From positions 1 to 26,106 of IMG/VR virus record IMGVR_UViG_3300035698_031674: DNA of 26,106 bases. The stretch is one strand, 5' to 3'. Position 1 is the first letter of the stretch. Each line of letters begins with the position of its first letter. The notes beneath the pieces are model-generated. The model was not told the DNA's origin, ran no database searches, and saw only the letters and a program-made list of their open reading frames with translations. The position numbers and the translations under genes were made by a program. This document shows positions 13,829-20,532 of this stretch, in pieces. Source of the stretch: a virus.

Positions 13829-15201
13829 AAAAGAAAATATACATATTCTGTGGAGGAACAATTAATAAAGTAGCACCACATTTCGCTGTTTGCGCACCAG
13901 CTTACGGTAGCGTAGGGGTTGACATGTTTAGATACCTTGATGACCAAGATGAGTACGAAGTCGTTTTAATGCCTACCGCAATGGCTTTCAGCGTCTTCTT
14001 ATCTTATGAAAGAATTGGTCTTCAAATAAGATACCATGAAGTTTGTGAAGCTGCTGGGGTTAATTGGATTGAAAGCAACAGTGACCTTCGGAAGGTGGTT
14101 GAATATCTCAAAGCACAAGAAGACACTAGGTGCATCGTCATGGCTTCAGCTGTTGCAGATTTTGTTGCAGACTCTGTTGATTTTATTGATCCTGATCCAT
14201 ACATAAACAAAACACTTTGGTCAGAGATATCTGTGGGCGGTTATTTCAAAAAGAGGTTTGATTCTTCTTTGCATTTGAGCTTGCATTTGACTCCTGATGA
14301 AAAGATCATTGACTCAATCAGAAGTGAAAGAAAGGATATCTTTTTGGTATCTTTTAAAGCTACGGCTGACATCCCTTTTTCTGAAACTTATCAAAAAGGT
14401 TTAGCTCAATTAAAAAGAACTAGTTCTAACTTGGTATTCGCCAATGATGTAGTCAGGAAAGAAAATATGGTTATCACCCCAGAGGAGTATCCATATAAGT
14501 ATGATGATCGAGGAGAGGCTGTTGAGGGATTGTGTGAGATGATTTTGAATCGATTGAACTTGACCTTTAATAGAACCACTTTGATTGAAGGTCAAAAGGC
14601 TGATCCTCTAAAATTAGATAGTGAAGATTTAATTCCAGAGAACTTTATTCCTGTGTTGGGTGGTTTAATTAAACATGGAGTTTTCAAAGAATTTAAAGGA
14701 AGGACTGCGGGACACTTTGGCTGTGTGGTTCAAAACAAGCCTTATCAAAGAATATCATCTGTAAGGAAAGTTAATCACAACAATGTCTTATCGGAAGGGA
14801 TGTCAAAGATATTTATTGCTTCTGATGGCGATATTGCTGTCATGGGAGGAAAAGCTTCTGTCGGAGAGCATACTCAACAAATGATTTACAATGAGCTAGA
14901 AGATAAGGTTCATTCAATTATTCATTTTCACTGCCCACCTTCCGAAAACTTTTCTGATTCAATCCCAGTTAAAAAGCAAGCTGCTTTTGAATGTGGGTCG
15001 AACGAGTGTTCCTTTAATTGCCTCTCTGGAATGAAAGAAATTTTTGATGGGGTTTGGGTTGTCCACTTGGAGAATCACGGGCCAAACCTAGCCTTCTCAG
15101 AAACTGCTGATCCTGAAGATATAATAAACTTTATTAAGACCAATTGGGATTTATCAAAGAAAATAGCCTATCAAGTTCCAGAAATGAGCGAAGAAGTGTA
15201 A
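13825..15201 (+). CDS. CoaB-like (phosphopantothenoylcysteine synthetase) / class II aldolase fusion
   Basis: The protein has 458 residues in two domains. Residues 1 to about 235 resemble the CoaB half of the Dfp protein, which joins cysteine to 4'-phosphopantothenate: an opening strand and loop IFCGGTINKV, VMASAVADFV in place of the MAAAVADY motif, LVSFKAT for LVGFKAE, and SNLVFANDV for the conserved ND strand. Residues about 255-458 resemble class II aldolases/adducins: GGKASVGEHTQQMIYNEL, HFHCP with His367 and His369, and VHLENHG with His414 as zinc ligands. I know of no standard enzyme with this fusion. Together with coaD at 5662 it suggests phage interest in coenzyme A or a related pantetheine compound. 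The aldolase part could act on a sugar phosphate instead. Start: ATG overlapping the previous stop. Confidence 0.7.
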   Translation: MKKKIYIFCGGTINKVAPHFAVCAPAYGSVGVDMFRYLDDQDEYEVVLMPTAMAFSVFLSYERIGLQIRYHEVCEAAGVNWIESNSDLRKVVEYLKAQEDTRCIVMASAVADFVADSVDFIDPDPYINKTLWSEISVGGYFKKRFDSSLHLSLHLTPDEKIIDSIRSERKDIFLVSFKATADIPFSETYQKGLAQLKRTSSNLVFANDVVRKENMVITPEEYPYKYDDRGEAVEGLCEMILNRLNLTFNRTTLIEGQKADPLKLDSEDLIPENFIPVLGGLIKHGVFKEFKGRTAGHFGCVVQNKPYQRISSVRKVNHNNVLSEGMSKIFIASDGDIAVMGGKASVGEHTQQMIYNELEDKVHSIIHFHCPPSENFSDSIPVKKQAAFECGSNECSFNCLSGMKEIFDGVWVVHLENHGPNLAFSETADPEDIINFIKTNWDLSKKIAYQVPEMSEEV

Positions 15202-15204
15202 ACA

Positions 15205-15230
15205 ACTAATAAACTGACTAATAAACGACT
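15205..15230 (+). repeat. ACTAATAAAC leader repeats
   Basis: ACTAATAAAC occurs at 15205-15214 and 15217-15226, with a third ACTAAT running into the ATG at 15232. It resembles the ACTAATACAA array before the gene at 6396. Confidence 0.35.
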
Positions 15231-15231
15231 A

Positions 15232-15735
15232 ATGTTGACAATTGAGATTAAAAAAGAACAAATAGAACGTGCAGAAAAACACTACGGAGTCCTTCAAGAT
15301 GTTTCCCTGAGGGGTTCTATCACAAAAGGGAAGGGAAACATCTATGGAGCTTTAGGGGAAGTCGTAGTGAACGACATCTATAGCAAACATTATGATTGTG
15401 AGTTTATCAATAATTATGATTATGATTTAATCATAGATGGAGATAAGGTAGATGTTAAAACAAAAAGAACCACAGTTAAACCTAGTGAGGAATACAATTG
15501 CTCAATATCCGCTTTTAATACAACTCAGGATTGTAATTTCTATGTGTTTGTTAGAATCACAGAAGATAAGAAGACGGCTTATGTTTTGGGGTATAAGAAG
15601 AAGACCACTTTTTTCAAGCAAGCAATTTTTGGAAAAAAAGGACAGGTTGATCCAGATGGGAATGGGAAATGGACTTTTAAAGATGATTGTTATAATTTGA
15701 AAATAAAACATCTTAAAGAAACTACTTTTTCTTAA
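15232..15735 (+). CDS. PD-(D/E)XK nuclease-like protein (second copy)
   Basis: The protein has 167 residues. The acidic pattern matches the protein at 11606: Glu43 in ALGEVVVND, Asp65 in YDYDLIIDG, then KVDVKTKRT with Asp74 and Lys76, and a following strand NFYVFVRITED. A Lys-rich tail follows. Nuclease fold is inferred from these residues only, and substrate unknown. Its 3' end overlaps the oppositely oriented gene at 15722 by 14 bases, with no terminator between the converging units. Confidence 0.65.
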   Translation: MLTIEIKKEQIERAEKHYGVLQDVSLRGSITKGKGNIYGALGEVVVNDIYSKHYDCEFINNYDYDLIIDGDKVDVKTKRTTVKPSEEYNCSISAFNTTQDCNFYVFVRITEDKKTAYVLGYKKKTTFFKQAIFGKKGQVDPDGNGKWTFKDDCYNLKIKHLKETTFS

Positions 15736-16294
15736 CTAATTTTTTCTTAACTGACTTCTTTGCCACTAGTTTTTTAACTGGTGGCTTTTTTGTTGCCGTT
15801 TTCTTTGTAGAAGCTTTCTTTACTGGTGTTTTGATTGCCGTTTTGATTGCCGTTTTGATTGCCGTTTTCCTAGCTGCTGGCTTCTTAACCGTAATGATCT
15901 TTTTGACAGGAGCCTCTTTCTTGACAACAACAGCCTTTTTAGATTGCTTCTGAGGTTCTTTATTATCTTTGATAGATAGCGCCTCTACAGCGTCTAACAT
16001 CGCTTCCTGCTCTTTCTGTGCGTCTTTTAAATCTTTGATTTCTTTCTTCTTATCGCTCAAGATGATTTTATCAATCTTTTTCTGTTCTTCTGGAGTTGGG
16101 TTTTCGGCATAACCCAAAAAGAAGGGTGCATAGTAGACATTCTTTTCAGTGCGTTCCATGTACTTTCTTTGAGCATCACTCATTGGTTCCCATTCTACTC
16201 TTAGTAGTTTTAAATTTCTTTCAAGATTTTCTTGATAGAAGAGGACGACATTTTTCCTTTTGGGATTCTTTATTTTGGTTACTAGACCTTTCAT
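15722..16294 (-). CDS. Histone-H1-like basic protein
   Basis: The protein has 190 residues. Residues 1 to about 110 are a mixed-charge helical region with an EEQKKIDKIILSDKKKEIKD coiled-coil stretch. From about 118 to the end it is a Lys/Ala/Thr/Val-rich tail (VKKPAARKT, repeated AIKT, KKASTKKTATKK) like bacterial and eukaryotic H1-type tails. Such tails bind nucleic acids without sequence preference. It may coat or compact phage DNA, or be packaged in the virion. It overlaps the upstream gene by four bases (ATGA on the minus strand) and its stop overlaps the convergent + gene. Confidence 0.7.
   Translation of the reverse strand: MKGLVTKIKNPKRKNVVLFYQENLERNLKLLRVEWEPMSDAQRKYMERTEKNVYYAPFFLGYAENPTPEEQKKIDKIILSDKKKEIKDLKDAQKEQEAMLDAVEALSIKDNKEPQKQSKKAVVVKKEAPVKKIITVKKPAARKTAIKTAIKTAIKTPVKKASTKKTATKKPPVKKLVAKKSVKKKLVKKK
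15833..15868. repeat. Three exact 12-bp repeats coding AIKT units
   Basis: GATTGCCGTTTT occurs three times in tandem (15833, 15845, 15857) and encodes the TAIK/AIKT repeats of the basic tail. The perfect identity suggests recent slippage, and the copy number may vary between related phages. Confidence 0.9.
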
Positions 16295-16989
16295 TCCTTA
16301 TCAATAAAAATCATAACACTTGGTTTCCCTATTACATCAATTGTTGTGTTGTCGAACACAATATCTTTAATCGATAGTCCAATAATTTTACCGCTTTTTG
16401 TTGATGTCACGATTCTGGCTCCAATACCTAATTTGGAAAGATATTTGGAATTAGGTAAATTTAATTCCTCTTCTTTGTAGTTAACTTGAATCGAGACATC
16501 AAGATCATTTTCCCAATCTTTTTCTACTTCAACAATTTTAGGTTCTTCATCCTTTTTTTCTAAGATGTCTTCTTTGAGTTTTTTTATTTCATTAATCTCT
16601 CTTTGAAAATTATCTTTCTCTTTTTGGATTTCTCTCTTTGAAGCATCTTCTCTCTCGGAGATGGCTTTTTGATATTCTTCTTCTTGGATTCTTTTTTTAT
16701 CTTCTTCTTGTTGCTTTTTTTTGGCTGAATCAGATAGAATATCTAAACCTTGAAGAGTTCTGTTGCCGACTGCATAGTCTTGAATCAGCTGCTCTATATA
16801 TTCTGGCGTAGCTTTTTCTTTATCATAGTGATCGAAGTTTGGGTGATTGTATCGGATCAATACCATCTCAATTGCCTCGGTAGGCATCTGATGGTATTTG
16901 TCAACCAGTTTTTCGATGTATATTAGATGTTCGGGATTGTAGATTGTGTACAAATCTTCTAGTAGGTTCTTAATAATCTCTTTCTTCAT
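16291..16989 (-). CDS. Coiled-coil protein of unknown function
   Basis: The protein has 232 residues. Residues 1-85 are helical (LLEDLYTIYNPEHLIYIEKLVDKY ...). About 88-145 is a long, highly charged coiled coil (KKKQQEEDKKRIQEEEYQKA ...). The C-terminal 60 residues (SKLGIGARIVTSTKSGKIIG ... PSVMIFIDKE) look like a small beta domain. It is coupled to the histone-like gene by an ATGA overlap. A weak promoter-like TTTCTTTG (17004-17011, complement) lies 15 bases before its ATG. A virion or scaffolding role would fit but is not shown. Confidence 0.6.
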   Translation of the reverse strand: MKKEIIKNLLEDLYTIYNPEHLIYIEKLVDKYHQMPTEAIEMVLIRYNHPNFDHYDKEKATPEYIEQLIQDYAVGNRTLQGLDILSDSAKKKQQEEDKKRIQEEEYQKAISEREDASKREIQKEKDNFQREINEIKKLKEDILEKKDEEPKIVEVEKDWENDLDVSIQVNYKEEELNLPNSKYLSKLGIGARIVTSTKSGKIIGLSIKDIVFDNTTIDVIGKPSVMIFIDKE

Positions 16990-17019
16990 ACTCTAAAGTA
17001 GGTACAAAGAAAGAAAAAA

Positions 17020-17463
17020 TCAAGTATCCTTCTTTATAAAAACTTCTTCTAAATCAAAAACTTTCTTCAACCCTATTTCAGCGTTGCCTTTAATAGATAT
17101 AGGGAAGTGCCACCCTTCAAGGTTCGATTTTATAAAACCCTCATTAGTTTTAATTGCTTTTTCTAGTTTAGAAATGTCCTTAAACATACTTTCATTTATT
17201 TCTTGAAAGTAATTAGGGGGTTTAAATGTTCTAATGTCTCTACCACATTGATTAAAAATTTCAGGAATTGGTTTCCTATATCTATTGGTGATAAGGTTTT
17301 TTTGTTTAGATACAAGAGCAAGAAGAAGAATGGTTTTATCTGAGTTTTCGGCATCCAAATTATTAATAATTTTATTTTCTCGTGAACGAGCTTTCATTAA
17401 TGCGTTAGATTCCTGTTCATTGTATTCTGGTGGATATGATCCTAATCTGTAAAAGTATCTCAT
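17020..17463 (-). CDS. Protein of unknown function
   Basis: The protein has 147 residues and is Lys- and Asn-rich, starting MRYFYRLGSYPPEYNEQESN. It contains a helical middle (DKTILLLALVSKQKNLITN) that is too polar to be a clear membrane segment, and no recognisable motif. Its start overlaps the stop of the HAD-like gene by four bases, so the two are coupled. Confidence 0.55.
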   Translation of the reverse strand: MRYFYRLGSYPPEYNEQESNALMKARSRENKIINNLDAENSDKTILLLALVSKQKNLITNRYRKPIPEIFNQCGRDIRTFKPPNYFQEINESMFKDISKLEKAIKTNEGFIKSNLEGWHFPISIKGNAEIGLKKVFDLEEVFIKKDT

Positions 17464-17858
17464 TTATCTTTCATATCGATTTTAATGAAAGCAAATGGTG
17501 AATCGAAATATTCACCATATACTTCAGTATCATCTAGGGTTAAATCTAATTTTTGTCTTTTAGCGTAGATTGATTTGGCTTCATTCCATTCTTCATCTGA
17601 AAACCAAGGGTTGTTGTTCTCATCATATCGAACAGGGTTTCCGCTTTTGTAAAGAAAGTCAGAGATAGAAAAAAGATGTGTATAGGTTATTCCTGCTTCC
17701 GAAAGCTGTTGATTTAATCTCTCTCCTCTATGTGAACCAGTCATAAGGTGAACCTCGTGATTATTATCCACAAGAAGTTTTGTGATCAGAGAGAAAAAAT
17801 CAGTTGCTCGATCTGAAACGCCATGTAAATCTAAACCTAATTTAAACACTTTTTTCAT
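17460..17858 (-). CDS. HAD-like hydrolase with altered motif I
   Basis: The protein has 132 residues from the ATG at 17858. A TTG at 17867 is in frame but lies in the promoter box. FKLGLDLHGVSD gives the first HAD motif with nucleophile Asp10, but the second Asp of DxD is His12. HLMTGSHRGE is motif II, and LDLTLDDTEVYGEYF resembles motif IV. Phosphatases of this superfamily need the second acidic residue, so this may be a non-phosphatase or a binding protein. It has a strong promoter of its own at 17865-17896. A second HAD protein with the full motif lies at 21022. Confidence 0.6.
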   Translation of the reverse strand: MKKVFKLGLDLHGVSDRATDFFSLITKLLVDNNHEVHLMTGSHRGERLNQQLSEAGITYTHLFSISDFLYKSGNPVRYDENNNPWFSDEEWNEAKSIYAKRQKLDLTLDDTEVYGEYFDSPFAFIKIDMKDK

Positions 17859-17864
17859 GCGCAC

Positions 17865-17896
17865 CAAAGATAAACATTATTTGCTTAGAAGCAAAA
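17865..17896 (-). promoter_or_regulatory. Full Bacteroidota-type promoter for the HAD-like gene
   Basis: On the minus strand TTTTG (17896-17892) is followed after exactly 19 bases by TATCTTTG (17872-17865). The ATG at 17858 lies six bases beyond the box. The -33 element overlaps one arm of a small hairpin (17880-17886 / 17889-17895) just after the sigma factor stop, which lacks a T-run and is at best a weak terminator. Confidence 0.75.
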
Positions 17897-17897
17897 C

Positions 17898-18866
17898 TTA
17901 GTCAATAAACTGGCTAAGCTGACCCTCTCTATCTATAACCCTTATTCTTCTTAATCCTTTCTCTCTTAGTTGGCGAACTCTTTCTTTAGTGAGTTCGAGT
18001 TCGACACCAATTTCTTCTAAAGATTTTTGTCTTCCATCAATTCCAAAACAACTTGTTAGAACATAATGCTCTCTTTCAGGAAGTCTTTTCATGACGTTGC
18101 TTAAAATTATCTTTAAGTCTTCGTGATTTTGGTGAGACTTAATGTCTTCGAATCCGTTAGATGCCATCAAGTCTCCGATAGTGGAACTCTTATCTTCACT
18201 ATTGGCAAACTCATCTAAACTAGTAACGTTTTTAGATTGTCGCTCAATTAAATCAGTAAGAGCCTTCCAATCTCTAGCACCTACTGCTACATCTATTTCT
18301 TGTTCAGTTGGGAGCCTTACCAATCCTTCTTTTTTTAGGCTAGAATAAACTTCATTTTTGGCGTAGGCACGAATGATCTCGCTGATGGTAGCTGGTCTGC
18401 CAAAATCCTGTTCTATGGAAGATAGAATCTTCTTGACTTTATTAAGTTCTGTGATTTTGTTTAGAGGGAGCCTGATTGAGCGTCCATTCTCAGCAATTGC
18501 TTGCAAGATAGATTGTCGAATCCACCAAACAGCGTAGGAAATGAATTTAAAACCTCTAGTGTGATCGAATTTGTAAGCAGCTTTTGCCATCCCGTAGTTG
18601 CCCTCATTAATAAGTTCGTTGAGAGGTAACCCTTGTCCTTGGTATTGCTTGGAAACAGAAATAACAAAACGAAGGTTTGCCCTACATAATCTCTGCACGG
18701 CGTTTACAGCAGCTTGAGGGTCGTCTGATGTCTTGATAATTATTGCGAGTTCGACTTCTTCTTCTGCGGTAATAGTAGCACCGATCTGTGATACTTCGGT
18801 TAGATACTTTTCGAAAGATAATGACTCTCTGTTTGTGATTTGTGCGGAAATCTTTAGTTGCCTCAT
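17898..18866 (-). CDS. rpoD: Phage-encoded primary-type sigma-70 factor
   Basis: The protein has 322 residues. It directs RNA polymerase to promoters. The start MRQLKISAQITNRESLSFEKYL matches the opening of Bacteroidota housekeeping sigma factors. Region 2 is highly conserved (ANLRFVISVSKQYQGQGLPL, LINEGNYGMAKAAYKFD, GFKFISYAVWWIRQSILQAI), followed by RSIRLPLNKITELNKVKK. Region 4 ends in SLEEIGVELELTKERVRQLREKGLRRIR. Between regions 3 and 4 about 30 extra residues (about 175-215) are unlike the usual cellular protein, a possible phage-specific control surface. It probably reads the TAnnTTTG promoters found across this window. The upstream gap (18867-18960) has no clear TAnnTTTG box, so a different signal may drive it. 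Confidence 0.93.
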   Translation of the reverse strand: MRQLKISAQITNRESLSFEKYLTEVSQIGATITAEEEVELAIIIKTSDDPQAAVNAVQRLCRANLRFVISVSKQYQGQGLPLNELINEGNYGMAKAAYKFDHTRGFKFISYAVWWIRQSILQAIAENGRSIRLPLNKITELNKVKKILSSIEQDFGRPATISEIIRAYAKNEVYSSLKKEGLVRLPTEQEIDVAVGARDWKALTDLIERQSKNVTSLDEFANSEDKSSTIGDLMASNGFEDIKSHQNHEDLKIILSNVMKRLPEREHYVLTSCFGIDGRQKSLEEIGVELELTKERVRQLREKGLRRIRVIDREGQLSQFID

Positions 18867-18961
18867 GTGTTTGCGTTTTTTTTAAATTAGTGTTATTACA
18901 AACAGTATACGTATTTTTTAGAGGATTGTTACATCAGTTGGTAACTTTAATTTTTGTGCAT

Positions 18962-18989
18962 AAAAAAAGGGGAGCATATAGCTCCCCTT
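18962..18989 (-). terminator. Intrinsic terminator downstream of the tmRNA gene (minus strand)
   Basis: A 9-bp perfect stem (18967-18975 with 18981-18989) and a 5-base loop are followed on the minus strand by a run of T (complement of 18962-18968). It lies just past the tmRNA coding piece and shields the sigma factor gene from read-through. Confidence 0.85.
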
Positions 18990-19242
18990 CATTATTCGTA
19001 CCTGTTAGGCTGCAAGAGCAACAGGCTGTGCTACGTCACTCATTGGAGTGAAAGTACCAGCAATTGTGTTAATTGTGCCGTTTAATGGGCTTGTAAACTT
19101 CTCTTTTAAGGCTTTCTCATTCCGTCAAATCCGTTCGACCCCATATTTTAAATTGAAAACTTTTGTTTTCCTTGGTGGAGTCGGAGGGTAGTGAACCCTC
19201 GTTCGGTAATGTCTCCGCTAAAAAATAATAACGAACTTTACA
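18988..19242 (-). ncRNA. ssrA: Circularly permuted (two-piece) tmRNA
   Basis: On the minus strand the acceptor part comes first. A T-arm (stem 19200-19196 / 19188-19184, loop TTCACTA) leads to CGACTCC, A and an encoded CCA ending at 19173. After a 30-base spacer the tmRNA 5' end follows, GGGGTCG (19142-19136) then AACGGATTTGACGG. The two ends pair as a 7-bp acceptor stem with G-U at the third pair (19140-19079's partner U at 19179), the alanine identity element, and discriminator A. A second helix (19124-19118 with 19211-19204, one bulged A) joins the pieces. The tag frame ends MSDVAQPVALAA then TAA (19042-19004). A third helix pairs 18996-18988 with 19235-19227, 9 bp with one G-U. A short pseudoknot-like fold (GTTTA/TAAAC) precedes the tag. 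The exact resume codon and piece ends are not known. Confidence 0.9.
19143..19172 (-). other. Intervening segment of the permuted tmRNA
   Basis: These 30 bases lie between the encoded CCA and the GGGG of the tmRNA 5' end. They contain a hairpin (GAAAAC / GTTTTC with an AAAA loop, 19170-19155) and an AT-rich tail. In known permuted tmRNAs the matching segment is cut out by tRNA-processing enzymes, leaving two RNAs held together by base pairing. Confidence 0.75.
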
Positions 19243-19246
19243 TTTG

Positions 19247-19277
19247 TAAATATACAACTATTTTTTAAAACACAAAA
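19247..19277 (-). promoter_or_regulatory. Candidate promoter of the permuted tmRNA
   Basis: On the minus strand TTTTG (19277-19273) is followed after 18 bases by TATATTTA (19254-19247), one base off the TAnnTTTG consensus. The start point would be near 19242, just before the helix strand at 19235-19227. It overlaps the 3' end of the DnaA domain IV gene. Confidence 0.4.
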
Positions 19278-19591
19278 CTTTCATCAATGAATTTCTTGAA
19301 TTTTATATAATCTTTTTTGTAATCAGGGTATAACTCTTTAAAGCTGTTGTGTTTTTTCAAGTTGTGAATGACTGTGGTTCTGTGTCTGTTGATGATTGTT
19401 CCAATTTGAGAATCATCTAAATTTTCCTCAGAATCTTTAATATACGCCATTACGAATCGCCTAGCTCGAACAACTTCTTTTGTCTTTCGCTTAGAAAGGA
19501 AGAGTTCGGCTTCAATTCCAAAGAATCGACAGCAAGTAGGGATTAAACCCTGTCGTATTTCGTTAAGACTAACCATTTTTTGTAAAGACAC
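19265..19591 (-). CDS. DnaA domain IV-like DNA-binding protein
   Basis: The protein has 108 residues. Positions about 30-85 match the C-terminal DNA-binding domain of the replication initiator DnaA: SKRKTKEVVRARRFVMAYI corresponds to the basic loop and helix, and DDSQIGTIINRHRTTVIHNLKK to the helix-turn-helix with the DHTTVxHA-type signature (here HRTTVIHN). There is no AAA+ ATPase part, so it would bind DnaA-box-like DNA without the initiator motor. It may mark a phage origin or compete with host DnaA. It overlaps the upstream gene by 23 bases and lies just before the tmRNA. Confidence 0.85.
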   Translation of the reverse strand: MSLQKMVSLNEIRQGLIPTCCRFFGIEAELFLSKRKTKEVVRARRFVMAYIKDSEENLDDSQIGTIINRHRTTVIHNLKKHNSFKELYPDYKKDYIKFKKFIDESFVF

Positions 19592-19859
19592 CTAATGGGC
19601 TTGATCTGTCAAGGACAAATTTCAATTCCAAAGTACCTAATCTTTTTGTTGCTTCATAACCACCCATTGAGATGAAATTTTTTTCACCGAAAGCTAATTG
19701 ATTCAGTATTTTTTCTGCCACATCTCTTAGTTCCTCCTCATTCGGAGTTCTTTCAAGATTTGACCATTCCCAGTCAGTGGCTTCCATTGCTTTTCTAATT
19801 TTAGTAAAGTCAATTCCAGTCAAAACTTTTTCAATTTGCTCTTGGATAATTTCTGTCAT
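19569..19859 (-). CDS. Small phage protein of unknown function
   Basis: The protein has 96 residues with the pattern FTKIRKAMEATDWEWSNLER ... PNEEELRDVAEKILNQ ... SMGGYEATKRLGTLELKFVL. Short proteins with a DWxW motif followed by a helix and a GGY strand are common in tailed-phage genomes, but no function is known to me. It overlaps both neighbours, so it is part of the leftward operon 20969-19265. Confidence 0.6.
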   Translation of the reverse strand: MTEIIQEQIEKVLTGIDFTKIRKAMEATDWEWSNLERTPNEEELRDVAEKILNQLAFGEKNFISMGGYEATKRLGTLELKFVLDRSSPLGVFTKNG

Positions 19860-20149
19860 CTTTCTTCTAGGGTATATTTCTTAAGGACATCGTTTGCAAA
19901 GGTGATTTCATTTATCATGAACTCTTCCATGTAGCCAGATTCCCCTAACAAGTTATTGCTTATTAAATTCTGAACCCCAACATAAACCTGTTGATGATTA
20001 AGTATTTTGCCTTCCAAAGATAAGAAAATAAATTGATTATCAAGGGAATCGATTAATTTCTTTGGTTTCAAGTCCCTTTTATGAATAGAGATTGAACTGT
20101 TTTTGATGTTGTCTTGTACTATTTTAATTATCTCTTCTTCCTCTATCAT
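19856..20149 (-). CDS. Protein of unknown function
   Basis: The protein has 97 residues from the ATG at 20149, which overlaps the upstream stop (ATGA). A GTG 42 bases upstream is in frame but would lie inside the preceding gene. The sequence is acidic then mixed (MIEEEEIIKIVQDNIKNSS ... QQVYVGVQNLISNNLLGESG ...). No motif recognised. Confidence 0.5.
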   Translation of the reverse strand: MIEEEEIIKIVQDNIKNSSISIHKRDLKPKKLIDSLDNQFIFLSLEGKILNHQQVYVGVQNLISNNLLGESGYMEEFMINEITFANDVLKKYTLEER

Positions 20150-20532
20150 ATCTCGATTAAATTTAACGCTTTTTGTAGACCTTTTTCCCACGCATCCTCA
20201 AATTCTTCAAAAAGATCATTCACTCCACCTAAGAGTAGAATATGGATAATTTCGTCCCTTCTGTATATTTTGTAGGTATAATAATCAGCTGTATAGTGAG
20301 TAGGTATCAATTCAATCCTATGAACCTCTCTTAACCATTTAGTTAAACCAGTTTGAGTTGGTTGCAACAAGTAGGTTTTTGCTCTGTCGTGTTCAGGAAT
20401 ATCCCTTCTTTCAGAGTTGTGGATAACATCTCCATCTAAAGTTTTAACCCAACAATGAGCATAGGTTTGAACGTCAAACCCTTTTGCTTTTGCTATTTCA
20501 GCAGTTTCGCATGTAACTCTTTGATCTGACAT
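20146..20532 (-). CDS. Conserved-type phage protein of unknown function
   Basis: The protein has 128 residues. The layout (CETAEIAKAKGFDVQTYAHC, then LLQPTQTGLTKWLREVHRIELIP, then FEEFEDAWEKGLQKALNLI at the C-terminus) resembles short proteins found widely in tailed phages near replication or structural genes. Their role is not known. Its start overlaps the stop of the upstream gene (TAATG). Confidence 0.6.
   Translation of the reverse strand: MSDQRVTCETAEIAKAKGFDVQTYAHCWVKTLDGDVIHNSERRDIPEHDRAKTYLLQPTQTGLTKWLREVHRIELIPTHYTADYYTYKIYRRDEIIHILLLGGVNDLFEEFEDAWEKGLQKALNLIEI

Noticed and set aside
17880-17895. Hairpin after the sigma factor gene as a terminator.
   Set aside because: The stem is 6-7 bp with almost no loop and no T-run follows on the minus strand. 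Its bases are better explained as the -33 part of the next promoter.
18842-19051. Plus-strand ORF across the sigma factor leader and tmRNA.
   Set aside because: It runs through a terminator hairpin and the structured tmRNA in the antisense direction, and encodes no recognisable domain.
19173-19211. A possible ordinary tRNA 3' half (T-arm plus acceptor strand and CCA).
   Set aside because: No anticodon arm or D-arm lies upstream on the same strand. The acceptor strand pairs instead with GGGGTCG at 19142-19136, so it is the acceptor piece of the permuted tmRNA.
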